From: Aselliscus stoliczkanus
Lineage: Eukaryota > Chordata > Mammalia > Chiroptera > Hipposideridae
NCBI GenBank assembly: GCA_033961575.1
Contig: CM066732.1
Span: forward strand, 68,858,687 to 68,922,686
DNA length: 64,000 nucleotides
Direction of reading: 5' to 3'
Made by a program: the position numbers and the translations under genes. Positions within the stretch are counted from its first letter, which is position 1. Every line of letters starts with the position of its first letter. Shown here one piece after another: positions 37,090 to 47,190 of the stretch. The notes under the pieces were generated by a model, which saw only the letters and a list, made by a program, of their open reading frames with translations, did not search any database and had not been told where the DNA came from.

Positions 37090-37325
37090 TGTTACATCAT
37101 TCTAACACTAACTCTTCTCCTTCCAGCTTTCACATTTAAAGGACCTTTGTTTGCAATGGGCTTATAGAGATGGTCCAGAAAAATCTCCTTATTCTAAGGT
37201 GAGTGGAATAGCAAACTTATTTCCCATTTATAACTTTAATTCTCCTTATGATGTAACATAATGTCATGTGTTCCAAAGATTAGGACATGGATATCTTTGT
37301 GGGCTATTATTTTGCCTGCCACAAC
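37090..37325 (+). mobile_element. Possible MaLR-type LTR remnant
   Basis: The order TTTCACATTTAAAGGACC, then GATGGTCCAGAAAAATCTCC, then GATTAGGACATGGATATCTT and GGGCTATTATTTTGCCTGCC resembles the 3' part of old mammalian MaLR LTRs as I remember them. Ends are not clear. Confidence 0.35.
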
Positions 37326-37539
37326 CAATTATTATTTTCTCTGGTCTATTTATACAGGCAGATAAATCCAATCAATATAAAAAAATCTGGTGTGAAAGGG
37401 ACACTCTTATATTTTGTTTCATATATATGCATATTTAAATTTAAGGACATAGCATATAGTTTGAATTTTATTATGAGCTCTATATGAATTAAAACTGGAT
37501 GTTGAATTTTAACAAATATAACTTCAGTATACATGCAGA

Positions 37540-38110
37540 TAATTTTTATCTCTTTTATTCTGTTAATGTGAATGCTATATTGCTAGGATTCCTAATATAG
37601 AACTATATTTTATTCAAAATGAAAAATTTGATCTATGATACAATTTCAAAGATCAGATATATGTTTTGTTAATTTTATTTAAGATTTTTGTATTATTTAT
37701 CAGTAAGACTGATCTATAGTTTTTTTTTAGAACTATCTTCATTGGTTTTGATAACAAATTTTACTTACTTTAATAATAAAACATATAAGCATATCATCCC
37801 TATTCTCCATATTAGTGTAGTTGTTGGTACTAGTGTAACATGAACTATATCTTAAATATATTGTAAAACTCACCTAAAATAATCTGGGCCTGGTGCCATT
37901 TTGAAAGTACATTTTTGACAATTTTGTTTGTTTGTTTCTTTGCATTTCTCCTTTGGGAATCATCTGTCTGGATTTCTAAAAAAAAATTTGTTATTTTGCA
38001 TGATTTGTAGTCAATTATGAAAGCAACCAATTTCTTCAAGATTTTCAAATTTTCAGTGACAATGAACTCTAATAATCTATTTCTCAGTGCCAAACAAGCA
38101 ACGACAATCT
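37540..38110 (-). mobile_element. Ancient L1 ORF2 fragment, antisense
   Basis: Reversed fragments of the RT region of L1 ORF2 appear, such as the tract near 37680-37720 and the one near 37880-37900 that in younger L1s encodes the SPGPDGF block. It is highly diverged. Confidence 0.5.
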
Positions 38111-38339
38111 TATCTAAGTGTCTGAATTTCTAAATTTGATATCAAAAGACTTAAAATTCTGACTATCTGCCAATAACCGAGATTCTTAGTTATCAAGGTC
38201 CTATGCAATGTCAGCAGTTTAGTTAGGGTACACTAACTATACTCTGGTGAGTATAGTTCTCTTTTATTATAATGAGAATAGATTGTCTTTTTAGTTGAGA
38301 TACTAAGAGGTGGTCTCAACATTCTTTGAACTAAGTTTT

Positions 38340-38800
38340 TTTTTTTTAAAGATTTTATTGGGGAATTGGCGGAGGGGAACAGCGTTGGGAAATCGGGGAA
38401 GGGGAACAGACAAGTTGCTGTCTTTTTGTTCTTCAGTTTAGTTGCGGAGGATGTTGCTTCACTGTTGGTATCGTCATTGCGCTCTTCCCGGATGAGGCAG
38501 ATCGGTCGCTGGCCTCTGGATGTCGCTCACTGCGGCTATTGGCAGCTCACTCTTGGCTGCCAGCCGCTCACGCTTGGCTGCCAGCCGCTCACGCTGGCTG
38601 CGGGCCACTCACTGTAGCCTATGGCAGCCCACTGCAGCAGGGGCTGCAGCCCACACCATCACCGGGGCTCGCACAGCCCAGCTCCAGGTGGAGCTGTTGT
38701 TAGCTGTAGAGGGCAGTGTCACTGGCCCTCATGTGGGATCCGAACCGGGGCTGCTGGCATCCCAAAACCAGTGCTTAACCAATGCGCCACTCGGCCGCCC
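38340..38800 (-). mobile_element. Long tRNA-headed SINE, antisense, with an extra internal repeat
   Basis: This is a well-preserved long copy in reverse. The duplication TGAACTAAGTTTT lies at 38327-38339 and 38801-38813. The body has three adjacent copies of a unit near GGCTGCCAGCCGCTCACGCT (38550-38602), where the copy at 4371-4817 has two. The head has lost a few bases at its end (CGGCCGCCC). Confidence 0.93.
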
Positions 38801-38825
38801 TGAACTAAGTTTTAAATGATGCTAA

Positions 38826-38985
38826 AGGAATTGTAATAGATATGTATGATAGGGGGGGAGGAGTGGGGTGGCGAATTGGGGGAGAGGGGTTGTCACTTTG
38901 AGTGGTAAAAAATATAACTATTGCACTGTGTTGTACACCTGAAGCTATTTTTTTTAAAAAAAGAACCTAAAAAAAAAGAAATGCT
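38826..38985 (+). mobile_element. 5'-truncated L1 3' end of the young subfamily
   Basis: The sequence GTAATAGATATGTATGATAG, the G-rich tract and TTGTCACTTTGAGTGGTAAA through TTGCACTGTGTTGTACACCT closely match the 3' end of the large L1 at 51385-51500. Only about 150 bases and an A-rich tail were inserted. Confidence 0.88.
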
Positions 38986-39590
38986 AAAAATTTAAATGAT
39001 TTAAGATGTCATTGGATGATGGCATCACCACTGAATAACTAAAATAAAGAGATAAAGCAGAAAATATTGTGTACTATAATAAAGTGGGGATTATGCTGGT
39101 TGGACATAGTCTCTTTGAGCAGAGTAGCGTGATCAGGTATTGGCTTTCTTGGCAACATGAAGTGTAAATATTGGTGGATTTTCCTGGGGCATCAGAGGTT
39201 TCCATTCATCATATATAAAAGCATATTTTTTTGGTGTGATTATTGTTTAGTGGTAGGCACATTAAGGGTATTTATTAAAGTTAAGTTTATCCCTTTGGCT
39301 GACTTTCAGAAGATAGACACTGAAACTGATTTTTTCATGAAAACATATTCACTGAGCCAATTTGTCATTGAACAGTTTTAAACTTTTCTGGTGAGTACTT
39401 GTTACCATGGCTACAATATAATATTCTGTTCCTAATTCATTGGGACATTTTCATTCTCAGTCATGCCTTTTGATGCTATAGAAGAAACTATCAAGTATTG
39501 TCCAGGTCTTCAGAATTGTTGATTCTCTTTGTAGATGAGGTTTCTGAAGGCTTTCGATGTCCAGTTTGTGTATCACTCAGCATGATTTTA
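38986..39590. other. Unrecognised sequence
   Basis: No repeat or gene was recognised. A 74-codon frame at 39157-39381 has no family resemblance. Confidence 0.35.
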
Positions 39591-39594
39591 TCCA

Positions 39595-41125
39595 ATTTTT
39601 AAAATAGAATTTGATTTTTAGGCAATTTTATGTTCACAGCAAAATTGAGAGGAAGGTACAGAAATTTCCCATATCCCACCTAGCCCCACACATATGAATA
39701 GCCTCCCCAATTATCAACATCCCTCTACCAAATTAGTATATTTGTTATAATTTATTAACCTATGTTGACATATTCTTATCACTGAAAGTCCATAATTTGC
39801 ATTAGGGATCACTCTTGATGTATATTCTGTGGGTTTGGACAAAGATATAAAGACATGTGTCCACCATTATAGAATGATAGAGTAGTTTCACTGCCCCCAA
39901 AATCTTTTATTCTTGTAACAGCTATCTCTCCCTCCTCCCCATCCCCTGATCTTTTACTGTCTCTGTAGTTTTGTCTTTTCTAAAATGACATCCTATATAA
40001 TTGGAATCAGCCTTTTCAGACTGACTTCCTTTACATAGTCATGTGTATTTATGTTTCCTCCGTGTCTTTTGGTGGCTTGATAACTTATTTTTTTGGTGGA
40101 AATAAATAATCCATTGCTTGGATTTCTACATTGATTAATCCATGTGTCTACTGAAGAAACATGTTGGTTGCTTCCAAGTTTTGGAATTATGAATTCCAAA
40201 TAAATGAATTATGAATGAAAGTGCTATAATCATTCATGTGCAGGATTTTGGGTAGACCTAAGTTTTTAACTCGTTTGGGTAAATACCAAGGCACATGGTT
40301 GCTGGATTTTATGGTAAGAGTGCATTCAGTTTTAGTAAGAAACTGTCAAACTACCTTTTCAAGTGTCTGTACGATTTTGCATTCCCATTAGTGAAAACTG
40401 CAAAACAGTTGTCAAGGAACAACTCCGTCCAAACCTCTATACTAAGAGACTTGGTTAAACTCTAGACTAGCTTCTCTCAGCATAAGGCTGTGCTTCTAGG
40501 ATGACCCCAGACACCCATTAAAACGCCTGCCTAAGAAAGCGCAACACTGCCAGGAAAATTTATTGTATTTTAGCTAACTTCTGATGAGAAACCCCGACCA
40601 CTTTTTCTTAGAGTGTTTACTAGAAGAGCTTACATTTGCAAAGTATACCTCCTAGAAATCAGAATTGTGTTTCTCAAGGACCTGAGGAACATCCCATTGA
40701 AATGTAATCATCAGGAAGGATAATTTTGTCCCCCAGTCTCTGTTAAAGGATAGATTAGTAACTTCAGTAAAAGCCAGTTAGCAAACACAGCTAGCCTAAT
40801 TTCATTTATACTGTTTTTCACTTCTCTCACTCTACTGAGCCCTTGCTCTTTTTCAAAAAGCCCATCAGCTCTGCAGAAACTGAAATGGTGATGAGAATTT
40901 TCTTATACTGTCAATAATTACTGAATAAAATCTGTTTTCACTACATTCATGAATGTTTGGATGTGTTTATCTTTGATACTAGCAATGAATGAGTTCCTTT
41001 TGACCACATCCTTGTCTGTAATTGGACTTTTTGATGTTCTGGGTTTTAGCCATTCTAAGAAAGTGTGTAATTGTATTTCACTGCTGTTTTAATTTGCATT
41101 TCTGGCACTGGTTCTCATGAATTTC
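39595..41125 (-). mobile_element. Old L1 3' end and ORF2 end, antisense, split by an LTR
   Basis: Reversed old L1 3'UTR and ORF2 C-terminal sequence runs from 39595 to about 40400 and resumes from about 40985 to 41120. The block between (40408-40960) is foreign. All frames are broken. Confidence 0.62.
40408..40957 (+). mobile_element. Probable solo LTR of an old endogenous retrovirus
   Basis: A 550-base block interrupts an antisense L1. It starts with TTGTCAAGGAACAACTCC and ends near TTACTGAATAAAATCTGTTTTCACTACA. That gives a TG start, a CA end and an AATAAA signal near the 3' end, the usual layout of an LTR. No gag, pol or env sequence is beside it. The family is not certain; it resembles ERV1-type LTRs. 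Flanking duplications were not clear. Confidence 0.5.
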
Positions 41126-41230
41126 TGCTCCAGTAAATTGTGACCCGCTGTATTTATCTGTCAGTTTCTTCAATTTGGGGAGCAGTTGTTTGCCTTGTGA
41201 CCTCTCTTCTCTTATAAATCTAAGAATACA

Positions 41231-41325
41231 GTCAGGCGTCGAATAATAATGTTTGGGTCAACAACATACCACATTTCCGATGGTGGTCCCATTAGATTAT
41301 AATGGAGCTGACTTTCCCGTAAGAA
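41231..41325 (+). mobile_element. End fragment of an old DNA transposon
   Basis: The block CAGTCAGGCGTCGAATAATA followed by ATGGTGGTCCCATTAGATTA TAATGGAGCTGA resembles one end of a common ancient mammalian DNA transposon. The other end is missing. The superfamily is not certain from memory. Confidence 0.45.
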
Positions 41326-42590
41326 ATAGAAGGATATGTGATTCCAGAGGAATTGTGTTTCTCTGATGGAAGAATATCTGTGGGGCTTGGCAGTAGATTT
41401 CCTCTCACTCCCAGCCACTCAATTTTGAGGCCACAGATTCCATCCCCATCACTCAGCCCCTGACCTGGGTCAGCACAGAGCAACCTGCCCCCTTTCCAGT
41501 GCTAGATAGCCAGAGGGTGCTATAGCCCCTTACATCTAGTTTAATGGTCTTCAGAGTACATTGCTATGAATTCTTTGCTGAGAACATAAGATCCTGTACA
41601 AGGACACAGGATCACAGGAGCTACCTTAATAAGGATTAAGTGCCACAGCTGCTTTAGTAAAAGCTTTCTGTGGTAGTATACAGCCAACCTATTCCAGTAA
41701 TTTGAAATATTTTCAGGTTGTAATGAGATAAAACAGATAAATTTTATTTCTTCCATCAATTCAATGTTGGATACTTTGCAAGGACTGGTGACATCAATTT
41801 GTGTAATTACTATACAACATGTAATGTACCATATAGGAAGACCAACTTTATGTTGAATTTTTGGTCCAGGATTTTATGATGTTTTAGATTTGGGTTAACT
41901 CAGAATTCTCTGTAGAAAGTCTGTCAGTGTGACTGCTGTGTATTTTGGTGGCTACTATTTTCAGACCAAAACTCTAATAGTGATCTGAATTATATGACTA
42001 TGTGATTCATTTATTGATTAACTCATTTATTGGTATATTTATATAAGTATTGTTTTAAGAATCATCTTTAACATCCATTCTCTCCCATTTTAATCAGTTT
42101 TTTAATTAATTTCTGCTGGTAGTTATTTTTTGAATGACAGTTTCATATCTGTTGACTTAAGAAAAATTTCCTTTGATTTCATATAATTGAGGTTCATCTA
42201 ATTCAAAATGTGTCTTAATGATTTCATGTCCTGGTCTTTTTACATAAAAGGAAATTTAGTATTTAAAAAGTGGAACAATCATGTGCTCTATTCTTTTTAG
42301 AAATTATTTTTTTAAAAAACTACATAAATTTCATCACTTCTAGGATTTTTTATCATCATATCTTTACAATTTTTATTATGTTTCATAATGCAGTACTCAT
42401 TTGCTTGTCATCTCCCTCCTTTGGTTGGTCAGTCCTTCTACCACTGAGTTAGAGGTATCTAATTGGCAGTATGATTCGATAACCATAATATACTGTAATA
42501 TGGAAAGAAAGATAAATTCAATATTAATAACAGAACTTCCCACTTTAGAAGTTATACATTGTAAACAATTATCTTCCAAATATATTATTG
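41326..42590. other. Unrecognised sequence
   Basis: No gene or bounded repeat was recognised in this stretch between two DNA-transposon remnants. Confidence 0.35.
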
Positions 42591-42592
42591 TA

Positions 42593-42669
42593 TTGGGTTG
42601 TCAGAAAAGTCGCGACATATTTTTTGTTTTTCATTGTAAAATTATGCAATGACTTTTCCGAAAACCCAA
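42593..42669. mobile_element. Mariner-derived miniature element
   Basis: A 77-base near-palindrome begins TTGGGTTGTCAGAAAAGTCG and ends with the complement, CTTTTCCGAAAACCCAA. TA flanks it at 42591-42592 and 42670-42671. The arms match the mariner ends at 8082 and 19950. It is non-coding. Confidence 0.92.
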
Positions 42670-42671
42670 TA

Positions 42672-43018
42672 TACAGAGAGGATTATTAGAAATCCTGTAA
42701 TATCTTCTTGGTTTTTTTATTGTTGAATTTTATACCTGCCTCTGTGTGTTACTTCAATATAAAGTTGGCAGATGGGTAATTTTTTGACAACCAGATTTCT
42801 ATTTTAAATAGAAGTCCCTTATTTCCTCACTAACTCTTAGAATTCAATAATATGCTGATTTCACCCTCCATCTCTGACTATTTATTTTAGTTTCTATTAT
42901 TTAAATTGTTCTATTCTTCCATAATGTTTTTCTTAAAACATTCATATTATCCAAACGTAGGACTTTATATGATGGCATACTACATAGTCCCTCCTTAGAT
43001 ATTTTTCTTTACCAGTGA
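42672..43018. other. Unrecognised AT-rich sequence
   Basis: Nothing in this stretch could be assigned. It may be old LINE sequence. Confidence 0.3.
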
Positions 43019-43026
43019 TTTTAAAA

Positions 43027-43241
43027 CTCCATCGGGCGCAACTGATCTCACAGATTCATTGCACACAAATTTTCCAGTATCTTAATAGTTAACTTAAGTA
43101 TCGTGACTCATCACTTCTATATCTTCCCCCTCTACTGTAATTTACCGCCAGTCGTGTTTGTGATTTAGTACAGTAGACGTATTTCATAGCAGCATCTTTG
43201 TGTGCAATGAATCTGTGAGATCAATTGCGCCTGATGTAGGG
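43027..43241. mobile_element. Small inverted-repeat DNA transposon (non-autonomous)
   Basis: A 215-base element has long terminal inverted repeats. The left arm (43027-43068) contains ATCGGGCGCAACTGATCTCA and CAGATTCATTGCACACA. The right arm (43200-43241) is its complement with a few differences. The flanks TTTTAAAA and TTTTAATA match at 7 of 8 bases, as expected for a hAT-type 8-base duplication. A TTAA duplication (piggyBac type) shifted by a few bases is an alternative reading. The unique middle of about 130 bases is non-coding. Confidence 0.8.
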
Positions 43242-43452
43242 TTTTAATATTACACATTTGCTCTTGCCTTTTATGTCTTTATATCCATACAATACTAAAT
43301 TCTGTTATCAACTGCAGATACTTGTACAAAATTACCAATATATTTTTTTAAAATTACCAATATTTAAAAAATATATGTGTGTGTGCACGTATACGAGTGT
43401 GAGTTTATATTATTCCATTATTAATTATACCATTTAAATATAGTATAACTTT

Positions 43453-46269
43453 AGGGGCAAGATGGCAGCTGTGAGGAGGGCTGCATGAAACCTCCCCTGG
43501 AAATATCCACAATTTGAACTTCTAATACGCTTCAAAGAGACATCTACTCATCACACAGAGCAACTAAGAGTTCCACACAAGGATTGCTGGAAGGTGCGCA
43601 GGCCGGGCGAGTAGGGAAAGAAGGCAGCGAGACGCGTGAGGTGCAGCCCGCACCTGTGGCTGCTGAGGCACGGTGAGTGTTGCCCCGGCTCGCTCCCTGC
43701 GGCCCCGGCGGCCCACCTAGAGTTCAGCAAGAGCGCGTTGGTTTACAGTCTGAGGCAGAAGCCTCAGGCCGGGCAAGTGCGGGAGGAGAGAGAGGAGACG
43801 ACTGTGCAGAGGTACGAGCTGCACCCACTGCTCACCGGGTCCCCAGGAAGCAGGGTGCAGAGCCCCGCAGCGGCAGGGCAAGATCAATCCCTGCACCCTC
43901 CCGGTTCAGGGATCAGTCTCTGTGCCCACCGGGTCCCGTGGAGCACAGAAGCCTGAAACCCAGGAGCAGGGGAAAAAAGAGGACTCGCGCGGCGGAGAAG
44001 CAGTGCGCGCTGGGCAGAGACGCAGGTCCCTGAGAGACGGAGCGGGGATCGGAGCCGCCTGGAAAGGTGCGCGCAGTCCCCTGAACCCCGGCAGCAGTCC
44101 CTCCAGGAGCGCAGCAGGAGAACGGCGCGGGTGCGCGCCGGCTCCAAGACAGAAGCCTTAAACCCGGGAGCAGGGGAAACAGAGGACTCGCCCGTGGAGA
44201 CGCAGCGCGCCGGCCGGAGTCACAGGTCCCGGAGAGATGGAGTGGGGATCGGAGCCACATGACACGGCACGGTGCGCGCAGTCCCCTAAATCCCGGCAGA
44301 CCGTTTGGGAGAGCAGCAGGAGATCCGCGCGGATGCGCGCCGGCTCCAAGGCAGAAGCCTTAAACCCGGGAGCAGGGTAAAAAGAAGACTCACTCGGACA
44401 GGCAGCGCACCGGGCAGAGACGCAGGTCCCCGAGAGACGGAGCGGGGATCTTGGCCACACGGTAGGGTGCGCGCAATTCCCTAAATCCCAGCAGACCCTT
44501 TGGGAGAGCAGCAGGAACTCCGTTGGAGCATAAGAGGCAAAGGCCTTAGCTTAAAACAGTGTTGGAACTGTGGCTTTGTTTACTTTTATGTTTTTTTATT
44601 TTTTTTTCCTTTTTCTACTCTTGAACAGAAAGCAAAAAAAAACCAATAACGCACCCACTCCCACAAACTTTGGCCCCCGCCAAGTCAGTCTTAAACTGAC
44701 TCCTGAATGGAGCAATAGGGGCAGACTAGGAAGATATCCTTACCTGCAGGGGGTTGAGAATTTCCACCCAATAAAGGCTGCAGAGTGAGACTACCTACCC
44801 CGCCCCCACCTTTAGGCAAGGCTTGGGAGGCAGGGCAAGTTCACCTGCTGAGGCACTAATTAACAGATTCTTAGCAGCAGGCTTTTGGTAGTGAGGAATT
44901 CTTTAATTCTCCAAGGCTGTCAACCCAAAGGGTGCCCAGAGACATTCATTGAGCCTTTGGGGGTGCAGCCTGCCTTGGGACAGGCAAAAGCAAAAAGGCA
45001 GTGACTGTGTAAAAACCACCAATCACACGTCACAACCACACTCAAGTACAGCAAACCTGCAGTGCCAGAATCACGCTAGGCATCAGGTGGCATACTGTTC
45101 CCACAATACACACAGGAATTTTTGTACAGCAGACAAACTGAAGAGAGCTTGGTGGACTTTAGTCTAGACTGGCATGGGTATTTTTGCTTTGTTTGGTTTT
45201 ATTCTGTTTTGTTTTCCCTTTATTGGCTGCTTATCTTGGTTGTTTTTGGTTTTTATTTCTATTTCATTCTAATCATATTGTAGTTTTTAATATAGGCATA
45301 TATATAGGTGTATATAGGTGAATATATGTCCATATATATGGGTGTGTAGACAAATATATATATTTTTTTCCTTTTTTTCTTTTTCTCTTTCTTTCTTTTC
45401 TTTTTCTTTTTTCCCCACCCTGACTTTCTCTCTTATTTTATTCATTCTTCTCACTGCTATACTTTTCCTCTTTTCCTTTTTTCTGCAAATTTTATTTTTT
45501 TAATTTTTCTTACTTTTGTTATTATTTTAGTTTATTTTTATTTTTTATTTTTTAGGTATAGCTAATCGGTTTCTCATGTTTATTCTATTTTTTATTTTAG
45601 GATATTGTATTTTATTTTGTTTCCTCTTCCGGTTATTATTGAGTGTGTGCTTTTTGTTTTGTTTCTGTTTGTTTTCTTCATTAGTATGATTGATATTTCT
45701 GTACAAGTTGACTGTAGTTTAATGGTTGTTTCTTTTTACTTGTGCGAGCATTTGGTTTCCTTTGGTGGCTGCGGAGGTTGTTCTTGTTGATCTGTTATGC
45801 TCTAAAATCACTCTGCAGCAGTGGGTCCAAACAAACAGACACGAGAATCATCATACCCATCATACCCGGAGGCCAACTTTAGATAAAACCGGAGCATTTC
45901 TGGGTTTGACATACAAGAGTCACACCCAAAAGGAAGTTGCTACAGGTACTAAGACCCATAGGGTCCAAGTTTCATCAGAGAGGTCAATCCTCTCACAACA
46001 GCTCATAAACTGCAGATGCTGCTGATTCTCACAGCTAATCAATCTGGGAGTCAATCCCACCTACTGACAAACCAAAAGTAATCAAAACTAAAACTTCAAC
46101 AAGTGAGGACCCATGACACAAGGAACACCTCAGATACAAGCACAGGAGAATAGGGAGACTGAGTAATTCAAATATAAAGGACACACACCATATAAGTTTA
46201 CCCAGAAAAGACTGATAAATCTGGGGGATCTATCTGTTATATTGAAGCAAAGACAAAGAGTAAGCCAGA
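43453..46269 (+). promoter_or_regulatory. L1 5'UTR with CpG-rich promoter region
   Basis: The first 1.1 kb (43453-44550) is by far the most CpG-rich part of the window. It holds a tandem array of units of about 200 bases (separate entry). The later part (45180-45720) is T-rich, and 45720-46269 leads into ORF1. In L1s this region works as an internal promoter. Frames over it (for example 43636-43956 and minus-strand 44260-43913) reflect GC-rich, stop-poor DNA and are not genes. Confidence 0.88.
43757..44545 (+). repeat. Tandem monomers in the L1 promoter, about 200-bp period
   Basis: The landmark AGAAGCC(T/C)(T/G/C)A followed by an AACCC(A/G)GGAGCAGGG block recurs at 43947, 44151 and 44353. 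A weaker partial unit lies near 43757 and a degenerate start near 44541. The spacings are 204 and 202 bases between the clear units. Each unit also carries CGCAGGTCCC, GAGAGA(C/T)GGAG(C/T)GGGGATC and GTGCGCGCA. This resembles the monomer arrays of rodent L1 promoters in form, not in sequence. Confidence 0.88.
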
Positions 46270-47142
46270 ATGGGAAGACAAAGAAACACAACACAAATAA
46301 AAGAACAGAAGAAACTTCCTGAATCAGTGGAAATAGAGGAAATAGAGGTAAACAACCTATCTGAGACAGAGTTCAGAACACTGATTACTAGAATGTTCAA
46401 GGAAATTAATGAAAATATAAAGAAGGATAGAGAAATCATGAAAAGCAACCAGCTAGAACTTAAGAACACAATTACTGAAATAAATAAAAAACTTGATGGA
46501 ATCACTAGCAGATTGGATGAAGCAGAAAATCAAATCAGTGACTTAGAAGACAAAATAGCAGAAATCACCCATGCGGAACAACAAAAAGAAAAGAGAATGA
46601 AAAACATGGAAAATAGTTTAAGAGAGCTGGGGGACAACATCAAACGCAATAACCAACGGGTCATTTGAGTACCAGAAGGAGAAAAGAGGGAGCAAGGGAT
46701 TGAGAATATATTTGAAGTAATAATGTCTGAAAACTTCCCTAACCTGGCAAAGGACATTGAAATACAAGCTCAGGAAGTGCAGAGTTCCAACCAGGATGAT
46801 TCCAAACAGGCCCACTCCAAGACACATTATAGTGAAAATGGCAAGGATTAAGGACAAAGACAGAATCCTTAAAGCAGCAAGGGAAAGGCAGCAAGTTACT
46901 TACAAGGGTACCCCCATAAGATTATCAGCTGACTTTTCTAGGGAAACTTTGCAGGCCAGAAGGGAGTGGCAGGAGGTTTTCAAAGTGATGAAAAATAAAG
47001 GCCTACAACCAAGATGCTGTATCCAGCAAGGTTATCATTTAAAATCGAAGGCGAGATAAGGAGCTTTGCAGAAAAGAATAAGTTAAGGGAATTCATTACC
47101 ACCAAGCCAGCTTTGCAGGAAATGCTAAAAGGGCTTCTTTAA
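46270..47142 (+). pseudogene. L1 ORF1, disrupted
   Basis: ORF1 encodes the L1 RNA-binding protein that coats L1 RNA. The first 132 codons (46270-46668) are open and hold the coiled-coil region (many E, N, I and L heptad positions). A TGA at 46666-46668 interrupts the frame. Near 46775 the frame shifts to the one of the next open stretch (46757-47059), which includes the RRM and the C-terminal region (PTPRHIIVKMARIKDKDRI, then the SADFSRETLQARREW block). A second shift near 47012 moves to the frame that ends at TAA 47140-47142. The product is therefore not made whole. Confidence 0.93.
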
Positions 47143-47190
47143 GTAGAAGAGAAAAACAACCTATGAAAGACTACAAACACAAATATCAAA

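Noticed and set aside
38366..38819. Overlapping frames of 60-99 codons
   Set aside because: They are SINE body read in its reverse direction and match the frames in the other long SINE copies.
43636..44460. CpG island with several frames on both strands, like a gene promoter
   Set aside because: The region is the L1 5'UTR with its monomer array, between L1 target duplications. The frames are stop-poor because of GC content.
45360..45560. T-rich tract considered as a polypyrimidine tract of a splice site
   Set aside because: It belongs to the L1 5'UTR, and no exon-like sequence follows.
46230..46857. Minus-strand frames of 75-91 codons
   Set aside because: They are antisense shadows of L1 ORF1.
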